NCBI GenBank assembly: GCA_039707655.1
Contig: CM077666.1
Location: 395,889,886 to 395,953,885, forward strand
Direction: 5' to 3'
From: Elymus sibiricus
Lineage: Eukaryota; Streptophyta; Magnoliopsida; Poales; Poaceae
DNA: 64,000 nt
The position numbers and the translations under genes are program-made. A model generated the notes under the pieces. It was not told the origin of the DNA. It searched no databases and saw nothing but the letters and a program-made list of their open reading frames with translations. Positions 23,965 to 35,173 of the stretch are shown here, one piece after another; the first letter of the stretch is position 1, and every line of letters begins with the position of its first letter.

Positions 23965-25409
23965 GAAGCTTATACCAAAACTTGTCCCAAATTGGACAAT
24001 TTTTTTACCACAGCATGTTGGTGCCATTTCATGACACCATGCCAAGTTTCATGAATTTCAGACGAGTCTTGGATTTACAGAAATTTAAAAACCAAGTTTC
24101 TCAATGTTTGCGGCCGAGCCACGACGCCGAGGTGATTGAAATTCATTCCCATTTCTTGCATGGGACCTCAATATGCACCCAAGGACACATTTATAATTTT
24201 TCAACCCATTTTGGTGCACTGGAGTATGTGCCTAGTTCAAATTTGAATTATGCACTTCTCAACCTCAATTGTGTGAACATAACTTATGAAGATCACATAG
24301 ATCTCACAGTAATAGGCTGCATAATCTGACAATGTCAGTAGATGCGCATGTTTCTATTACCTTGTGTATGTTACCAATTTAAATATAAGGAAATTCACAT
24401 TGGAGGTAATCGCTTGTCGAGATTGACAAAACGTGGACCTCGCAGTAAGAGGGGATCGTCTGCAAATAAGCAGTAGATCCAGCTCATTACCTTGTGATTC
24501 GAAATATAAGGAGGGAGATATAACTCAAAAGTTTGCAAGTTTGATATGCGTGAGAAAATAATCTCAACAGCGAAAAACATGTTCTAGAGAATTTGATATG
24601 TGGTAAACACATTGAACATGTCATGACTCAATAAAATGTATGGGAGAGCACTTTGGCAATCATAATGTCAAAAAAAATGACAAAATATAGGCTTCAATGG
24701 TAGTCATTGATAATCTGCGTAGGCAGTAGATCTACATGACTACCTTGTGATCCCAAAAACATCAATTTAAAGAAAGTCACTTTGAATTTTGCATACCAAT
24801 TCTTGCTCGTATTAAGCCCAAAAGGCTCAATTATGATGAATTGATTTTTATTTGTTAGAAAGTAAAAGAAACTGTTGACACAGATGTGAAGTGAATCTTG
24901 TGTAAACTTTATTGATGAATATCTACGTTGTTGCACATAATAGAAAACACATTCTAAAATAGTTGGACAACAATACAACACACACTCATCACAAAGCGCG
25001 GCGTGTCGCCGCAAGCTGAGAGTAGCTTACCAAAGGCACATAATAAAAATCAGCATGCGTTTCAGGTAAGAACAAAATAGATGTGTGCGAGATATGGTTT
25101 ATTAGCTTGCTAGGGACTTGCACTTATATTCAGCTTCATATGCATCCTTAGCGCTCAACATATCTTTTCAATAGTTCTTCTATGAGCCCTAAAACCATAC
25201 ACTTTCAACACTTGTCTAGAGACTTTCAACCAAGCATTCTTATCCATCTTAACTTCATATTTATCCGCATCATTGACCAACCTTGATACCTCGTCTTCTG
25301 AAATCTGACGTGAAGCAAATTATTCCCTCAGTAAAAAGTAATATAAAGAGAGCTTAGCAGTTCTGTATCAACTAGCTACTACCACTATGTACGGTAGTAC
25401 CGTAGATAT

Positions 25410-25550
25410 CTTATGCATGTATCAACTAGATGTACTTTTCCTCCGTATAAACCACTTTACTACAAATCAAGTCTTTGGACGAATTACCAAATCTTACAAA
25501 AAATCAAGTATTTTACCAATCCATATGGCGCGACGTGCCGCCGCACAACT
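25410..25550 (+). repeat. Direct repeat copy 1 (~135 bp)
   Basis: It shares TTATGCATGTA.CAACTAGATGTAC, then AATCAAGTCTT.GGACGA.TTACCAAAT and the GC-rich palindromic end with the copy at 26038. Two copies lie about 625 bp apart in the same orientation. Confidence 0.65.
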
Positions 25551-25594
25551 ACAACACTCCGAAGACAATGTACAAGAGCTGCTCAACCGCACAA

Positions 25595-25747
25595 GAATGG
25601 AAGAAGAATTAGAAATACAGAACAACAAAAAGCAAGCCGCACAATGACCAAGGAAGAAGAATTAGAAATACAGAACAACAAAAAGAGAATGGAGCAAGAC
25701 CAAGGAAGAAGAATTAGAAATACGGAACAGCAAAAAGCAAGCCTTCC
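25595..25747 (+). repeat. Three tandem 52-53 bp units
   Basis: The block AAGAAGAATTAGAAATAC starts at 25601, 25654 and 25706, followed by GGAACA-CAAAAAG-type sequence. The reading frame changes between units (53 then 52 bp), which argues against a coding repeat. Confidence 0.65.
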
Positions 25748-26037
25748 GCAAGAGAGGTCAAGGCAAACAAGGATCCTCGAAAAAGTTTGTCTCCGATTTC
25801 AAGATATTTTTCCAATCCGTCGAGAGTCAGGACGTGCATCCAACAGCAACTTCAACATTGTCTACACAGCAAACAAACCACCAAAAACAAGAGTAGAAGA
25901 ACTAACTTCATCTCTCTACCACTACGTCATAGAGACAAACCCAGCTGGAGGATCAACATCCCAGGTCTAAGAAGAGAACAACAGCTTTGTAATTCTGGGT
26001 CCCGTGCCCACTATCATGACGTGTTGTAGATCACTTA

Positions 26038-26172
26038 TGCATGTACCAACTAGATGTACCCTTTCCTTGTATCAACTACTTTGCCGAATCAAGTCTTGGG
26101 ACGACTTACCAAATATTACAAAAAAACTAAATAGCTTATCAATCCATGTGGTGCGGCGTGCTGCCGCGCACT
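26038..26172 (+). repeat. Direct repeat copy 2 (~135 bp)
   Basis: Second copy of the 25410-25550 sequence. It ends GTGCGGCGTGCTGCCGCGC just before a LINE fragment begins. Confidence 0.65.
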
Positions 26173-26180
26173 ATCCGCTA

Positions 26181-27499
26181 GTAAATATTTACAAGGATAA
26201 TTGGATCCCGCATGGGGAATGTATGAAGCCACTGGGCGCCACGTGCAATCCCAATGTCATGAGGGTTTCAGACTCGCTCAACCCCCATGGGACGAGCAAA
26301 AGCTCCAGCTTGTATTCACGGAGAGCGACCAGCAGGATATACTAAAGGTTACAGTTAGTGGAGCTGATATGGATGATTACTATGCGTGGAACTTTACAGA
26401 GAGTGGGATTTTTACAGTGAGGTCAGCTTACCATCTCTGCATGTCTCTGAACAAAACTAAGAGGGTGCGCCAGAGCCCTCCTCGAGCATCAGTTCACATC
26501 AAGGCTGGCTCTCGCTGTGGGGAGCTGATGTCCCAAACAAAATCAAGGTACACTGTTGGAGGTTACTGAGAAATGGCTTGGCAGTAGGAGATGAACTGAG
26601 CAATAGGTGCATACAGCCTGGCATTGTATGTGTCGCTTGCGGCTTGAGGTCGCTCGGAAACACTTGCTCGCCGGTTTTGGCATTGCCCGCATTCAAACCG
26701 GTTCTGGAAGCTGCTGTGGAGCCTCTCGGGAGCGTTGTTATGACCCGGGCGAGGTAAGGAGCTGGCTGATTACCTGGCTAGCTGATACGTCGAATTTTGA
26801 GGAGTGGAGGCTCCAAGGCCTATACCAGATTTGGTTGGCAAGGAACGACACACGGGATGGGGCAAGGATTGAAGACCCGGACCTGATCGCAAGGAGAGTG
26901 GCTTCCCTGGTTGAAGAGTGGCATGAGGTCCATGATGCTCCGATGGTTTAAAGAACAGCAAGCACAACTAAAAAATGGAGGCCACCTCCGTCCAGCTGGA
27001 TGAAGATGAACGCTGACGGGGCAACAACCGAGACAGGTGACAATGGTGGGGGTGATGCGGTTCTTAGGGATCACCATGGGATCTTCCAGGCGGGGGCATT
27101 CCATTTTTCTCCTCCATTACGGGTTCTGAATTGGCTGAACTCAAGGCGTGTAGACAGGCTGCTCAGCTTGCAAGTGAGATGATGTACCGAAGCTTATTTT
27201 GGAGACAGACTCAAAAACAGTGGCTTCTAAGTCAAGGAGCTCGGAAATTGACAGATCAATCTATGGCCCTATTATCGAGGAGGTAAAGGATTGCATGTGA
27301 TCAAGGGAGGAGTTCAGGGTGGCTTGGGTGAGACACTCGACTAATGGAGCAGCTCATCGGCTAGCGAAGGAGGGTTGTACGAATAAGTTATATAAAACTT
27401 GGGTCACGTACCCGCCAAATTGTATTTGTGATGTTTTAGACACAGATCGTGCCGAGATGAATGAATAAAACACCACCCATCCCAACTCAAAAAAAAAAA
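26181..27499 (+). pseudogene. LINE 3' end: zinc-binding RT tail and RNase H, with poly(A)
   Basis: The left part reads as the zf-RVT region that follows the reverse transcriptase in plant L1-type LINEs (DNWIPHGECM, then WNFTESGIFTVRSAYHLC). The right part reads as RNase H (KMNADGATTETGDNGG, then later WVRHSTNGAAHRLAKEG). Several frameshifts and stops break it. It ends in an 11-base A run at 27489-27499. The 5' part of the element, including RT, is missing, as is usual for truncated LINE insertions. No clear target duplication was found. Confidence 0.85.
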
Positions 27500-27720
27500 G
27501 TACGCTAAGAGAAAGAAAAATACAATTACTCTGATCATAATCAAACCCTGGTGCTACACACAGTAGTTCCAACGTGTATGCTAAAAAACTCTATGCAATA
27601 ATCATAGACATGATAGTTTCACCAAACCATCCGAATCCAACCTTGGGGGGAAATGGGAAAGATCATCGACATACCTTAACTCAAAGGAGAGCTGCTGATA
27701 ACGTGTTGTAATATGACGTA
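27500..27720 (+). other. Short unassigned spacer between two LINE fragments
   Basis: I see no coding or repeat signature that I can support here. Confidence 0.4.
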
Positions 27721-28138
27721 GTTATGGATCCCTAATCCGTTATACCCTTTCCCAAACTGAAGCTGAAGCTTGCATTCAAGCATTGTACAAGGCGCAGGAA
27801 TTGGGCATTAGCCGAGCTGTGGTGGAAACAGGATGCGTTGCTGCTTGTCCAGGCGATCGAGACGTCAAGCTATGATCTTTCTTCTAATGGGGTTTTGTTT
27901 AGGGAAATAAAAGCGTTTACATCTCTGAACTTTAGTTCTTTTTCTATTGCTTATTGCCCTCGGGCTTGTAATAAGGTTGCAGACGTTTTAGCGTTGCATG
28001 GGTCGAAGATGGTGCTTGCACCCCAAGCCGTATGGCCGGGTCTGGCACCTACCTTCCCCCAAGTTTTCATGGCCAACGATTCTGCTCGGCACGTTGATTA
28101 ATGAAATGAAATGTTCCAACCTCAAAAAGAAAAAAAAG
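27721..28138 (+). pseudogene. Second LINE 3' end: RNase H only, with A-rich tail
   Basis: The sequence reads QTEAEACIQALYKAQELG, then after a one-base gain near 27830 continues as LLVQAIETSSYDLSSNG and NKVADVLALHGSKM. This is the C-terminal RNase H of a plant LINE or a related RNase H pseudogene. It ends with TAA at about 28100 and an A-rich tail at 28123-28137. It is 5'-truncated and not functional. Confidence 0.8.
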
Positions 28139-28223
28139 AGCAGGAGGCGCAAGGAATTAGTAGAAGATCCCATCTCCCATCCCCATCCCGCAAGCACACG
28201 AAGGAAGAACTACACAGGAGACA

Positions 28224-28361
28224 ATGAACATAGATGGAACCGGTTTTCTCTCTCTTATTCCTGGAAATGGGTACAAAGATTCCTTGTATAGATATGAGAT
28301 GACCTTTGAGCTTCAGGCTCTGTCCCTTCGTATTCGGGAGTTACTCCTTTCCAAAATATAA
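28224..28361 (+). other. Short unidentified open frame ending inside a MITE (45 codons)
   Basis: An ATG at 28224 opens MNIDGTGFLSLIPGNG, and the frame runs through YKDSLYRYEMTFELQALSLR. The stop at 28359-28361 lies within the inserted Stowaway MITE, so the original frame may have been longer. I do not recognise it. It could be a remnant exon or chance. Confidence 0.25.
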
Positions 28362-28595
28362 AGCGCGATTGACTTTACACGATCTTTGATGCATGACTTT
28401 GACCACTAATATATACCAAAGTACATGCATTGAACATGTATAAATGACATCGTCGTATTTGTCTTGCAAAATAATTTTATTTCATATGTCTGTATAGTAA
28501 TTTTATAAACATATAGTACATGAAAATCATAGTCAAAGTTGTTCAACGAAGACCAAAAAAGTCAACCAGCGCCTTATATTTTGGGAAGGAGGGAG
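28344..28595. mobile_element. Stowaway (Mariner-type) MITE, 252 bp, TA target duplication
   Basis: The left end CTCCTTTCCAAAATATAAAG and the right end (reverse complement CTCCCTCCTTCCCAAAATAT) form terminal inverted repeats, flanked by TA at 28342-28343 and 28596-28597. It has no coding capacity. It lies just 3' of the protease gene. Confidence 0.85.
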
Positions 28596-29015
28596 TACTT
28601 TGGTATAAGCCCATATTCACGAGTTGCTTTGGTATAAGCCCACTAATAATAATTTTGTAACAGCAACTACCTGAACGTTTGCTCAATTCCAGCTGAGGAG
28701 ATGAACATTACATTTTGGGAAATGTTTTGTTCAATACTGTTCGATGAGATGAGTGCAAATGGTTCAGTAGCTCAACTCCACTAAACATTCAATCATATAT
28801 CTGTAACTAAATAATCATCTAGAAAAGGAGAACTGGATTGAATAATAGAGGAGGGTACGATCAAATAACTGGTGTTCTAATATTTGCGCATTTTCAACCG
28901 GGGTACATAAGCTAGCTCTTGTCCAATAATCCAAAAAGGAGAAGAAAACTCTGTTGCCGACTAAAACCAGGGTACATAAGCTAGCTCTTTCCAATATTTG
29001 CGCAGTGCCAGCACA
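28596..29015 (-). other. 3' flank / probable 3' UTR of the protease gene
   Basis: It is A/T-rich and holds two copies of GGTACATAAGCTAGCTCTT about 70 bp apart (near 28900 and 28972), with TTTGCGCA next to each. No other gene is visible. On the minus strand it follows the stop codon at 29016-29018 and probably contains the 3' UTR. Confidence 0.4.
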
Positions 29016-32000
29016 TCATGTGATCAGATCGATCACCTGCTCCATGGTCATATTGCCCTGACGTAGAAAAGAAGTATAGTACACAAGTGAGATAATAATC
29101 TTATTGATTTGCATTTTCAGTGATGGTTATGCATGTGTCAGTATTCCACGCAAGATAAATGCACGCTGCATTACTTCTGGGCAGATCGGCAGTGAGTAGA
29201 GAGCTGATTGCAAGGCAGTAGTATAGTGCATGCAGGTGTTCATAGACGTATCTGCGATCAGGTCCAACTAGTTGGGCACGTCCGGGAGCAGCAGGAACAA
29301 ACGGGTTTACATAGGCCTAAGGGTAGTAGCTAGCTAATTGGGCCACTTGTATTACTATAAGGAATTGGTTTGTCTTTGCCTGTACTGTACCACAAGTCCT
29401 CTGTGTGCATGTGTTCTTCCAGTGATATCTGTTACTTGACCAAGTGTGTGTGTGTGAGGTGTGTGCATTTTTCTAGGACTCGAACCCCGCACAGCTCTGC
29501 GTGGCGACATGTCGCGATTGGCAATCTGCCGTACTTCTCTTCCTCCTGATCTCCATCCCCAGTTGATTCCCCCTCCGATCCAGCCTTTACACAGATTTTA
29601 TCCTTCAAGCTCTTCCTCCTCCTTCCTTTGTAGGTCTCCACATCCTCTCTTCTTCTCTCACTAACGAAGCTCTCCTCCACCCCTTCTCGTCGCGACTCTG
29701 TCCAGATCCCCTTCTTCTAGCATTCCCTCTCCCCTTGATCCCTCTTCTTTCCTCTTCTCTCCATTTTTCCTCTAACCCTCCTTCCCAGCCAGCTTCTCTG
29801 TCCTCAATCGCCTCATCTCTGTCAAACTGAGGCGTTCATACGGGCTCCGATGCTGTTCCCAGTGGTCTTCTCGGGTCCACACGGATGGCGCGTGGGAGCC
29901 TTGGGCTGGATTCGATGGTCCTACAACAGCTGAGGACGCGGGCATTGCATTTGGGCCGCAGCTCACGCAACCGGGAGCGATGCTTGCAAGTTATGCAGGC
30001 TCGAGCGGCGGCTTTCTTTGATTCCGGTGACCTGGGCGTTGTTGGCAAGAAAGAATCCGTGGAGGAGGGGTGTGGTTGTGTCATTTGGCTGGACTCTGCA
30101 CCTCCTGGCTCGATGGCTGTCTCCGATAAGAGCTCTGGAACTTCAATGGAGATTTGGTTTCAACAAAGCGTTTGGTGTTAAAAGTGAAGGCTTGAGTGGT
30201 GGTCTGGTCCTCTACTGGAACAATGATTCGGTGATGTCCTTGAAATCTTTCAGTACTTCACACATTGACGTCATGATCCGGAACGACAGCCTGGGTGAGG
30301 TAGAATGAAGGTTTACTGGCTTTTACGGTGAACCGAAGAGATCCAAGAGGAAAAGGAGCTGGGATCTGTTGAAGTTTATGAGAAGGGAATACAACAATAC
30401 GTGGCTTTGTGCAGGAGATTTTAAGGAAGTGTTGTATGCATCTGAACAATTTGGTGCCAATGCTAGAGAGGAATGGAAGATGGAGGGGATTAGAGAACGG
30501 TGGACTACTGCAGATTTGATGATCTGGGTTACTATGTGGAAGGAACATTAAAGTCAGGCTATAGAGGACACTGCTGATTGCAGTTAGGCCGTCAGACTGG
30601 ATGGATGAGGGCAGTTTAAATAGACCATTTCAGTTTGAAAATGCATGGACAAGACATGATAGGTATAGCCAGGTGGTTGATGAGTCTTGGACACCAGGCT
30701 GCCATGATTTGGGTAGTCTGTATGGAGTTTTGGGGGTTGTCCACAACTGTCTGCAGAACTGGAGCAAGTCTGACATGGACTGCTGATGTAACTATGGATT
30801 TGGCAATCTCAGCAGAAGGAAGGAAAAAGCCTGCTAAGGCCCAAGATAAGTGGCTACCTCCGGAAAATAATTACACTAAGCTGAATGTATACGCAAGTCA
30901 CTCGGCTGATCGTCTCCAAGGGAGTACTGGGGTAGGTGTGCGCAATCATGAAGGTAAACTCATTCGTGCCCAGGCACGAACATTATGGAGGCGTTGGCGA
31001 TCAGGGATGGAGTCTGACTTGCAGGCAATATGGGTCTCCGGAACATTGTTGTTGAAACAGATGCCATGGAAATTTCAAAGCTGTGGAACTCCAATAACTT
31101 TGAGCATTCTGAGATTGCTGCTGTGCTTCAGGAAATCAAAGAGCTTTCAGGGGATTTTGAGCCCTTCGTTTTATCTTATGTTGGTAGAACGGCTAATGAG
31201 CTTGCACACCTCTGTGCAATGCAAGCTAGCCCAGATAGCCTTTGAATAAACTATATTCCTAGATTTCTAGAGGCTTGTCTGTACAAGGACTGTAACACCC
31301 CGCCTTGATCAATATAGCTCTTTGAATCGCAAAAAAAAAAAAAAAAAGTGTGTGTGCATGAGAGCAACGTACAGCAGAATGAGTTGAGTGTAAACAAAAA
31401 ATTATCTTACCTGGGGTTGAAGACCAAGGTGCCTCCTCAAGACCTGAAGGATTGAAGGATCATAGATCAGGTTAGAGTGAGTTAAAATTATAACTGAACT
31501 CAAATAAAAAGAAAATGACCTGAAGGATCGTCATGGGGGAAACAGCCTGCGTCATGCCATGTTGACCGGAATCGATCATCCCAATAACACCCCTCGACGA
31601 CACAACGGGTCCACCCGACATACCGTGCATAGAAACACAATCAAGGATAACATGGTAGAGTTTGATACCTTGAGAAGTTTTGATGTGGACAATCCTCTCC
31701 GGCCTTCAAACAAACAAAATAGATACTTAAACATAAGTTTCGTAGACAAACTAGAGATTTTAAACAGCAATAATGAAATATGTACCTGACACACCCTGGT
31801 GAGGTAGCAGGGATCCTTGTAAAGCTCAATTCATCAAAGAGATCCTCCGGGTTGCAGTGCCCGATTGCGATGACATTTTGCCCGATGAAGATGTCCCCCG
31901 GTGCAAAACGCAGTGGTGGCACACTCATCAATCCAGGCACCCGGAGGATGACAACGTCCATTGAGGCATTCTGGTGAATGATATTGGCGACTAGCTCCTG

Positions 32001-32234
32001 AACTCCCCCCGGAATCATCGCCCTCACGCATAAAAAATCGCCAGCCGCCACTATGCCCAAGAAGTGGTGAGAGGTCAGGACAATGGACTGCTGAGCCTGG
32101 TCATCCCTTTTAATCACAAAACCGGACCCTGAATCGACATGCCCGTCTGGCCTGAACACGATGACAGCGAGAACGCTACGCCTATGAGTCAGCGCTCTGA
32201 AGCGAACTCTCCAGTCAGGCCTTGTCTTCGACAT
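29016..32234 (-). CDS. Trypsin-like serine protease (PA clan, HtrA/Deg-like), 4 coding exons, 235 aa
   Basis: The coding exons on the minus strand are 32234-31786, 31703-31520, 31443-31411 and 29057-29016. All introns are GT-AG and phases match, giving 708 nt with a single stop. The protein shows a PA-clan triad in order: His56/57 in VLTSHHF, Asp93 in ASMDVVILRV and Ser179 in HGMSGGPVV. A GSGFVI strand at 36-41 and an AIGH strand follow the fold. It is short, with no PDZ domain, signal peptide or membrane segment visible, so it is a protease-domain-only homologue. The last intron holds a 1.9 kb LINE in opposite orientation. The first ATG (32234) follows possible untranslated leader exons reaching to ~39.7 kb. 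Substrate and location are unknown. The intact frame suggests a host gene under some constraint. Confidence 0.75.
29469..31347 (+). mobile_element. LINE insertion (internally deleted) with target duplication and poly(A)
   Basis: It is flanked by GTGTGTGCAT at 29459-29468 and 31350-31359, and ends in a 17-base A run (31331-31347). A GC/CT-rich 5' region is followed by endonuclease-domain sequence (TGFYGEPKRSKRKRSWDLL, then WLCAGDFKEVL near 30420), an EN-RT linker piece (FQFENAWTRHDRY near 30630) and RNase H (IVVETDAMEISKLWN near 31040). The reverse transcriptase is missing, and there are several stops and frameshifts, so it is dead. It lies antisense within the last intron of the protease gene. 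Confidence 0.85.
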
Positions 32235-32722
32235 CCTGTACACCCTTCATCCCCATTGTGAATTAATGAAGACTAAACAAATTAAGTAACATACATGACA
32301 CTACACTCAATCTAACCTAAACCAACTAGAATGGGCATGGGCGGATTTAGGATTTTAAACAGGGTCGTCCACCTTAAAAAAAATAGACAACAAATATGAC
32401 ATGTCAACAAAAAACTATGTCTATGATGTTGCTAATAAATTACATTAATGTTCAATGAAAAAACCAGCTGCATCAAAATGAATTATATCCCCTCTAGCGG
32501 CAAAAAAGAAACTACATCTATGATACTGCAAACGCATTAAATTCTATAACTATCAAAATGAAATGCATGCCGAAAATGCACCGATGAGGACTACATGTAT
32601 AAGTATATCGGACCTATACAGATAGCTAATTCGCCATTTTGGAAAAGCGCCAATACAGGGATACGTTTTACTATTTTTTAATTTACAAAAAAAATGTATA
32701 GAAGCTAGGAACAGCGGATTAC

Positions 32723-32789
32723 CTTCTTGTTTGCTCTACTGTGGATGCCGAAGCAGCTCCAAGCCTCACCAATTGACAACGTTGATGCC
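32723..32789 (-). other. 67-nt leader exon candidate, copy 1 (unit 1)
   Basis: The block is bounded by a TTGGAACAG acceptor and an AAGAAG|GTAATC donor on the minus strand. Equivalent 67-nt blocks lie at 35107-35173, 37296-37362 and 38611-38677. The copy at about 33802-33868 has its acceptor CAG changed to CGG, and unit 4 lacks the block. The constant length and conserved edges suggest a real exon. Confidence 0.5.
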
Positions 32790-35106
32790 CTGTTCCAACT
32801 CCAAGTTCCAAAGGGATAGAATTAAAATTTAGTAGTAAGTTTAAAATATATATGAAGCAGCACATCAAATCATTAGTTAGCTGTACATCTATCATGGCAT
32901 AACACGAAAGGTGGAACCTGAAGATCAAGAGGTTAACATGCAAAAGGAGAAACAATCGCTTTAAACGGTAATATTTTAGGCTTGACTGTTAAAATCAACA
33001 ACACAGCGTAACAGCACCACTATATTCCAAATCATAAACAAGATTTGGGGCATCTATCATGCCAATAATACCACTAGTACGAATGTGTTAACCAAAGACA
33101 AAGCTCCTGCTCTCTCAAATTGCATGTTACTGCTAAGCTTTGACTTCAGGTCAAGACGGTGCAGATAAAACAACTTAATCTTTTCCTTTTCATATATCAT
33201 CAGTCATTGCATGTTTCACTGCTAACATGTTTAAACCAAAACATTTGCTCATCTCAAAAAATTCAAACTACAATTCGTAAACATTTGCCACTGCAAGCAT
33301 TATCACAAACACCTATCAAGCAAAATCCTTTCACATGCACTGGAAAAATCATGCAGCAAGTACTCATCAAGAAATAATCATCATTATATTCTACCAATAT
33401 CAAATCTACAGCAGGTGCTCATCCAATACAGAAATCAGGAAAAAAAATTAAACAAACAGAGGATGCAAGAGGAAGGAGGGAGGGGGTGAAGGAAGAGGGA
33501 AGAGGGACAAAAGAGTGGTGGCTACCCGCCTATGGACTGGTCGCCGGCACAGCTCCGGACGGCGACGTTGCTGGCCGGGAGCGGCTGCTCCAAGGAGGGA
33601 GGCGCTGCTGGTGGGGAGCCTGGCTGATCTAGGATTTTGAAACAGGGTGGTCCACCTTAAAAAATTGACAACAAATATGACATGTCAACAAAAAACTACG
33701 TATATGATGTTGCTAATAAATTACATCTGTAGTGTTCAATGAGAAAACCAGCTGCATCAATTCACAAAAAAAATGTACAGAAGCTAGGAACAGCAGATTA
33801 CCTTCTTGTTTGTTCTACAGTGGATGCGGAAGTAGCTCCAAGCCTCTCCAATTGACAATGTTGATGCCCCGTTCCAACTCCAGGTTCCAAAGGGATAGAA
33901 TTATACTTTTAGTAAGTTTAAAATGAATATGGAGTAGCACATCAAATCATTAGTTAGCTGTACATCTATCATGGCATAACACGAAAGGTGGAACCTGAAG
34001 ATCAATAGGTTAACATGCAAAAGGAGAAACAATCACTTTAAACGGTAATATTTTATAGGTTTGACTGCTAAAATCAACAACACAGCGTAAAAGCACCACT
34101 ATATTCCAAATCATAAACAAGATTTGGGGCATCTATCATGCCAACAATACCACTAGTAGTAATGGGTTAACCAATTTTGGCCAGTATAAAAGACAAAGCT
34201 CCTGCTCTCTCAAATTGTATGTTACTGCTAAGCTTTGACTTTAGGTCAAGACGGTGCAGACAAAACAACTTAATCTTTTTCTTTTCATATATCATTGGTC
34301 ATTGCATGTTCCACTGCTAACATGTTTAATCCAAAACATTTGCTCATCTCAAAAAATTAAACTACAATTTGTAAACATTTGCCTCTACAAGCATTATTAC
34401 AAACACCTATTAAGCAAGATCCTTTCACACGCACTGGAAAAATCATGCAGCAAGTACTCATCAAGAAATAATCATCATTATATATTCTCCCAATATCAAA
34501 TCTACAGCAAGTAATCATCCAATACAAAAATCAGGAAAAAAATTGAACAAACAGAGGATGCAAGAGGAAGCAGGGAGGGGCGTGAGGGAAGAGGGGGGAA
34601 GGAAAAAGGAGTGGTGGTTACCTACCTATTAACTGGTCGCCAGAGTAGCTCCGGGCGGCGGCGTTGCTGGGCGAAAGCAGCTGCTCCAGGGAGGGAGGCA
34701 CTGCTGTTGGGAGCCGCTCAGTGGGGGATCTAGGATTTTAAAACAGGGTGGTCCAACTTCAAAAAATTGACAACAAATATGACATGTCAAGAAAAAACTA
34801 TGTCTATGATGTTGCTAATAAATTACATCTGTAATGTTCAATGAAGAAACAAGCTGCATCCAAATGAATTGTATCCCATCTAGCGGCAAGAAAGAAACTA
34901 CATCTATGATACTGCAAAGGCATTACATTCTGTAACTATCAAAATGAAATGCATGCCTAAAATGCACCGATGAGGATTGCATGCATCAGTATAGGGCCTA
35001 TACGGATAGGTAATTCGCCATTTTGGAAAAGCGCCAACACAGGGATACGTTTTACTAATTTTTTAATTCACAAAAAAATGTATAGAAGATACGAACAGCA
35101 GATTAC

Positions 35107-35173
35107 CTTCTTGTTTGATCTACTGTGGATGCCGAAGCAACTCCAAGCCTCTCCAATTGACAACGTTGATACC
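35107..35173 (-). other. 67-nt leader exon candidate, copy in unit 3
   Basis: Same edges and length as the unit 1 block, with GGTATC in place of GGCATC at its 5' end. Confidence 0.45.

Larger units (their letters stand above)
23965..26180 (+). other. Unidentified DNA with local repeats (possibly old transposon arms)
   Basis: No reliable gene is visible. The left part (23965-24300) reminds me of non-coding arms of Triticeae CACTA elements, but that is a recollection only. Features inside are three degenerate repeats around GCAGTAGAT...CCTTGTG (24332, 24470, 24722), a ~135-bp direct duplication (25410-25550 and 26038-26172) and a 53-bp tandem triplet (25595-25747). A GCGGCGTGCCGCCGC-like palindromic motif occurs at about 24998, 25530 and 26155. 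Confidence 0.4.

Noticed and set aside
25321..25400. Degenerate Stowaway end (ATTCCCTCAGTAAAAAGTAATATAAAG)
   Set aside because: One end resembles a Mariner-type MITE, but no matching opposite end or TA pair was found.
25413..25970. 185-codon frame across the 53-bp tandem triplet
   Set aside because: The repeat period is not a constant multiple of three and the composition is low complexity; no domain.
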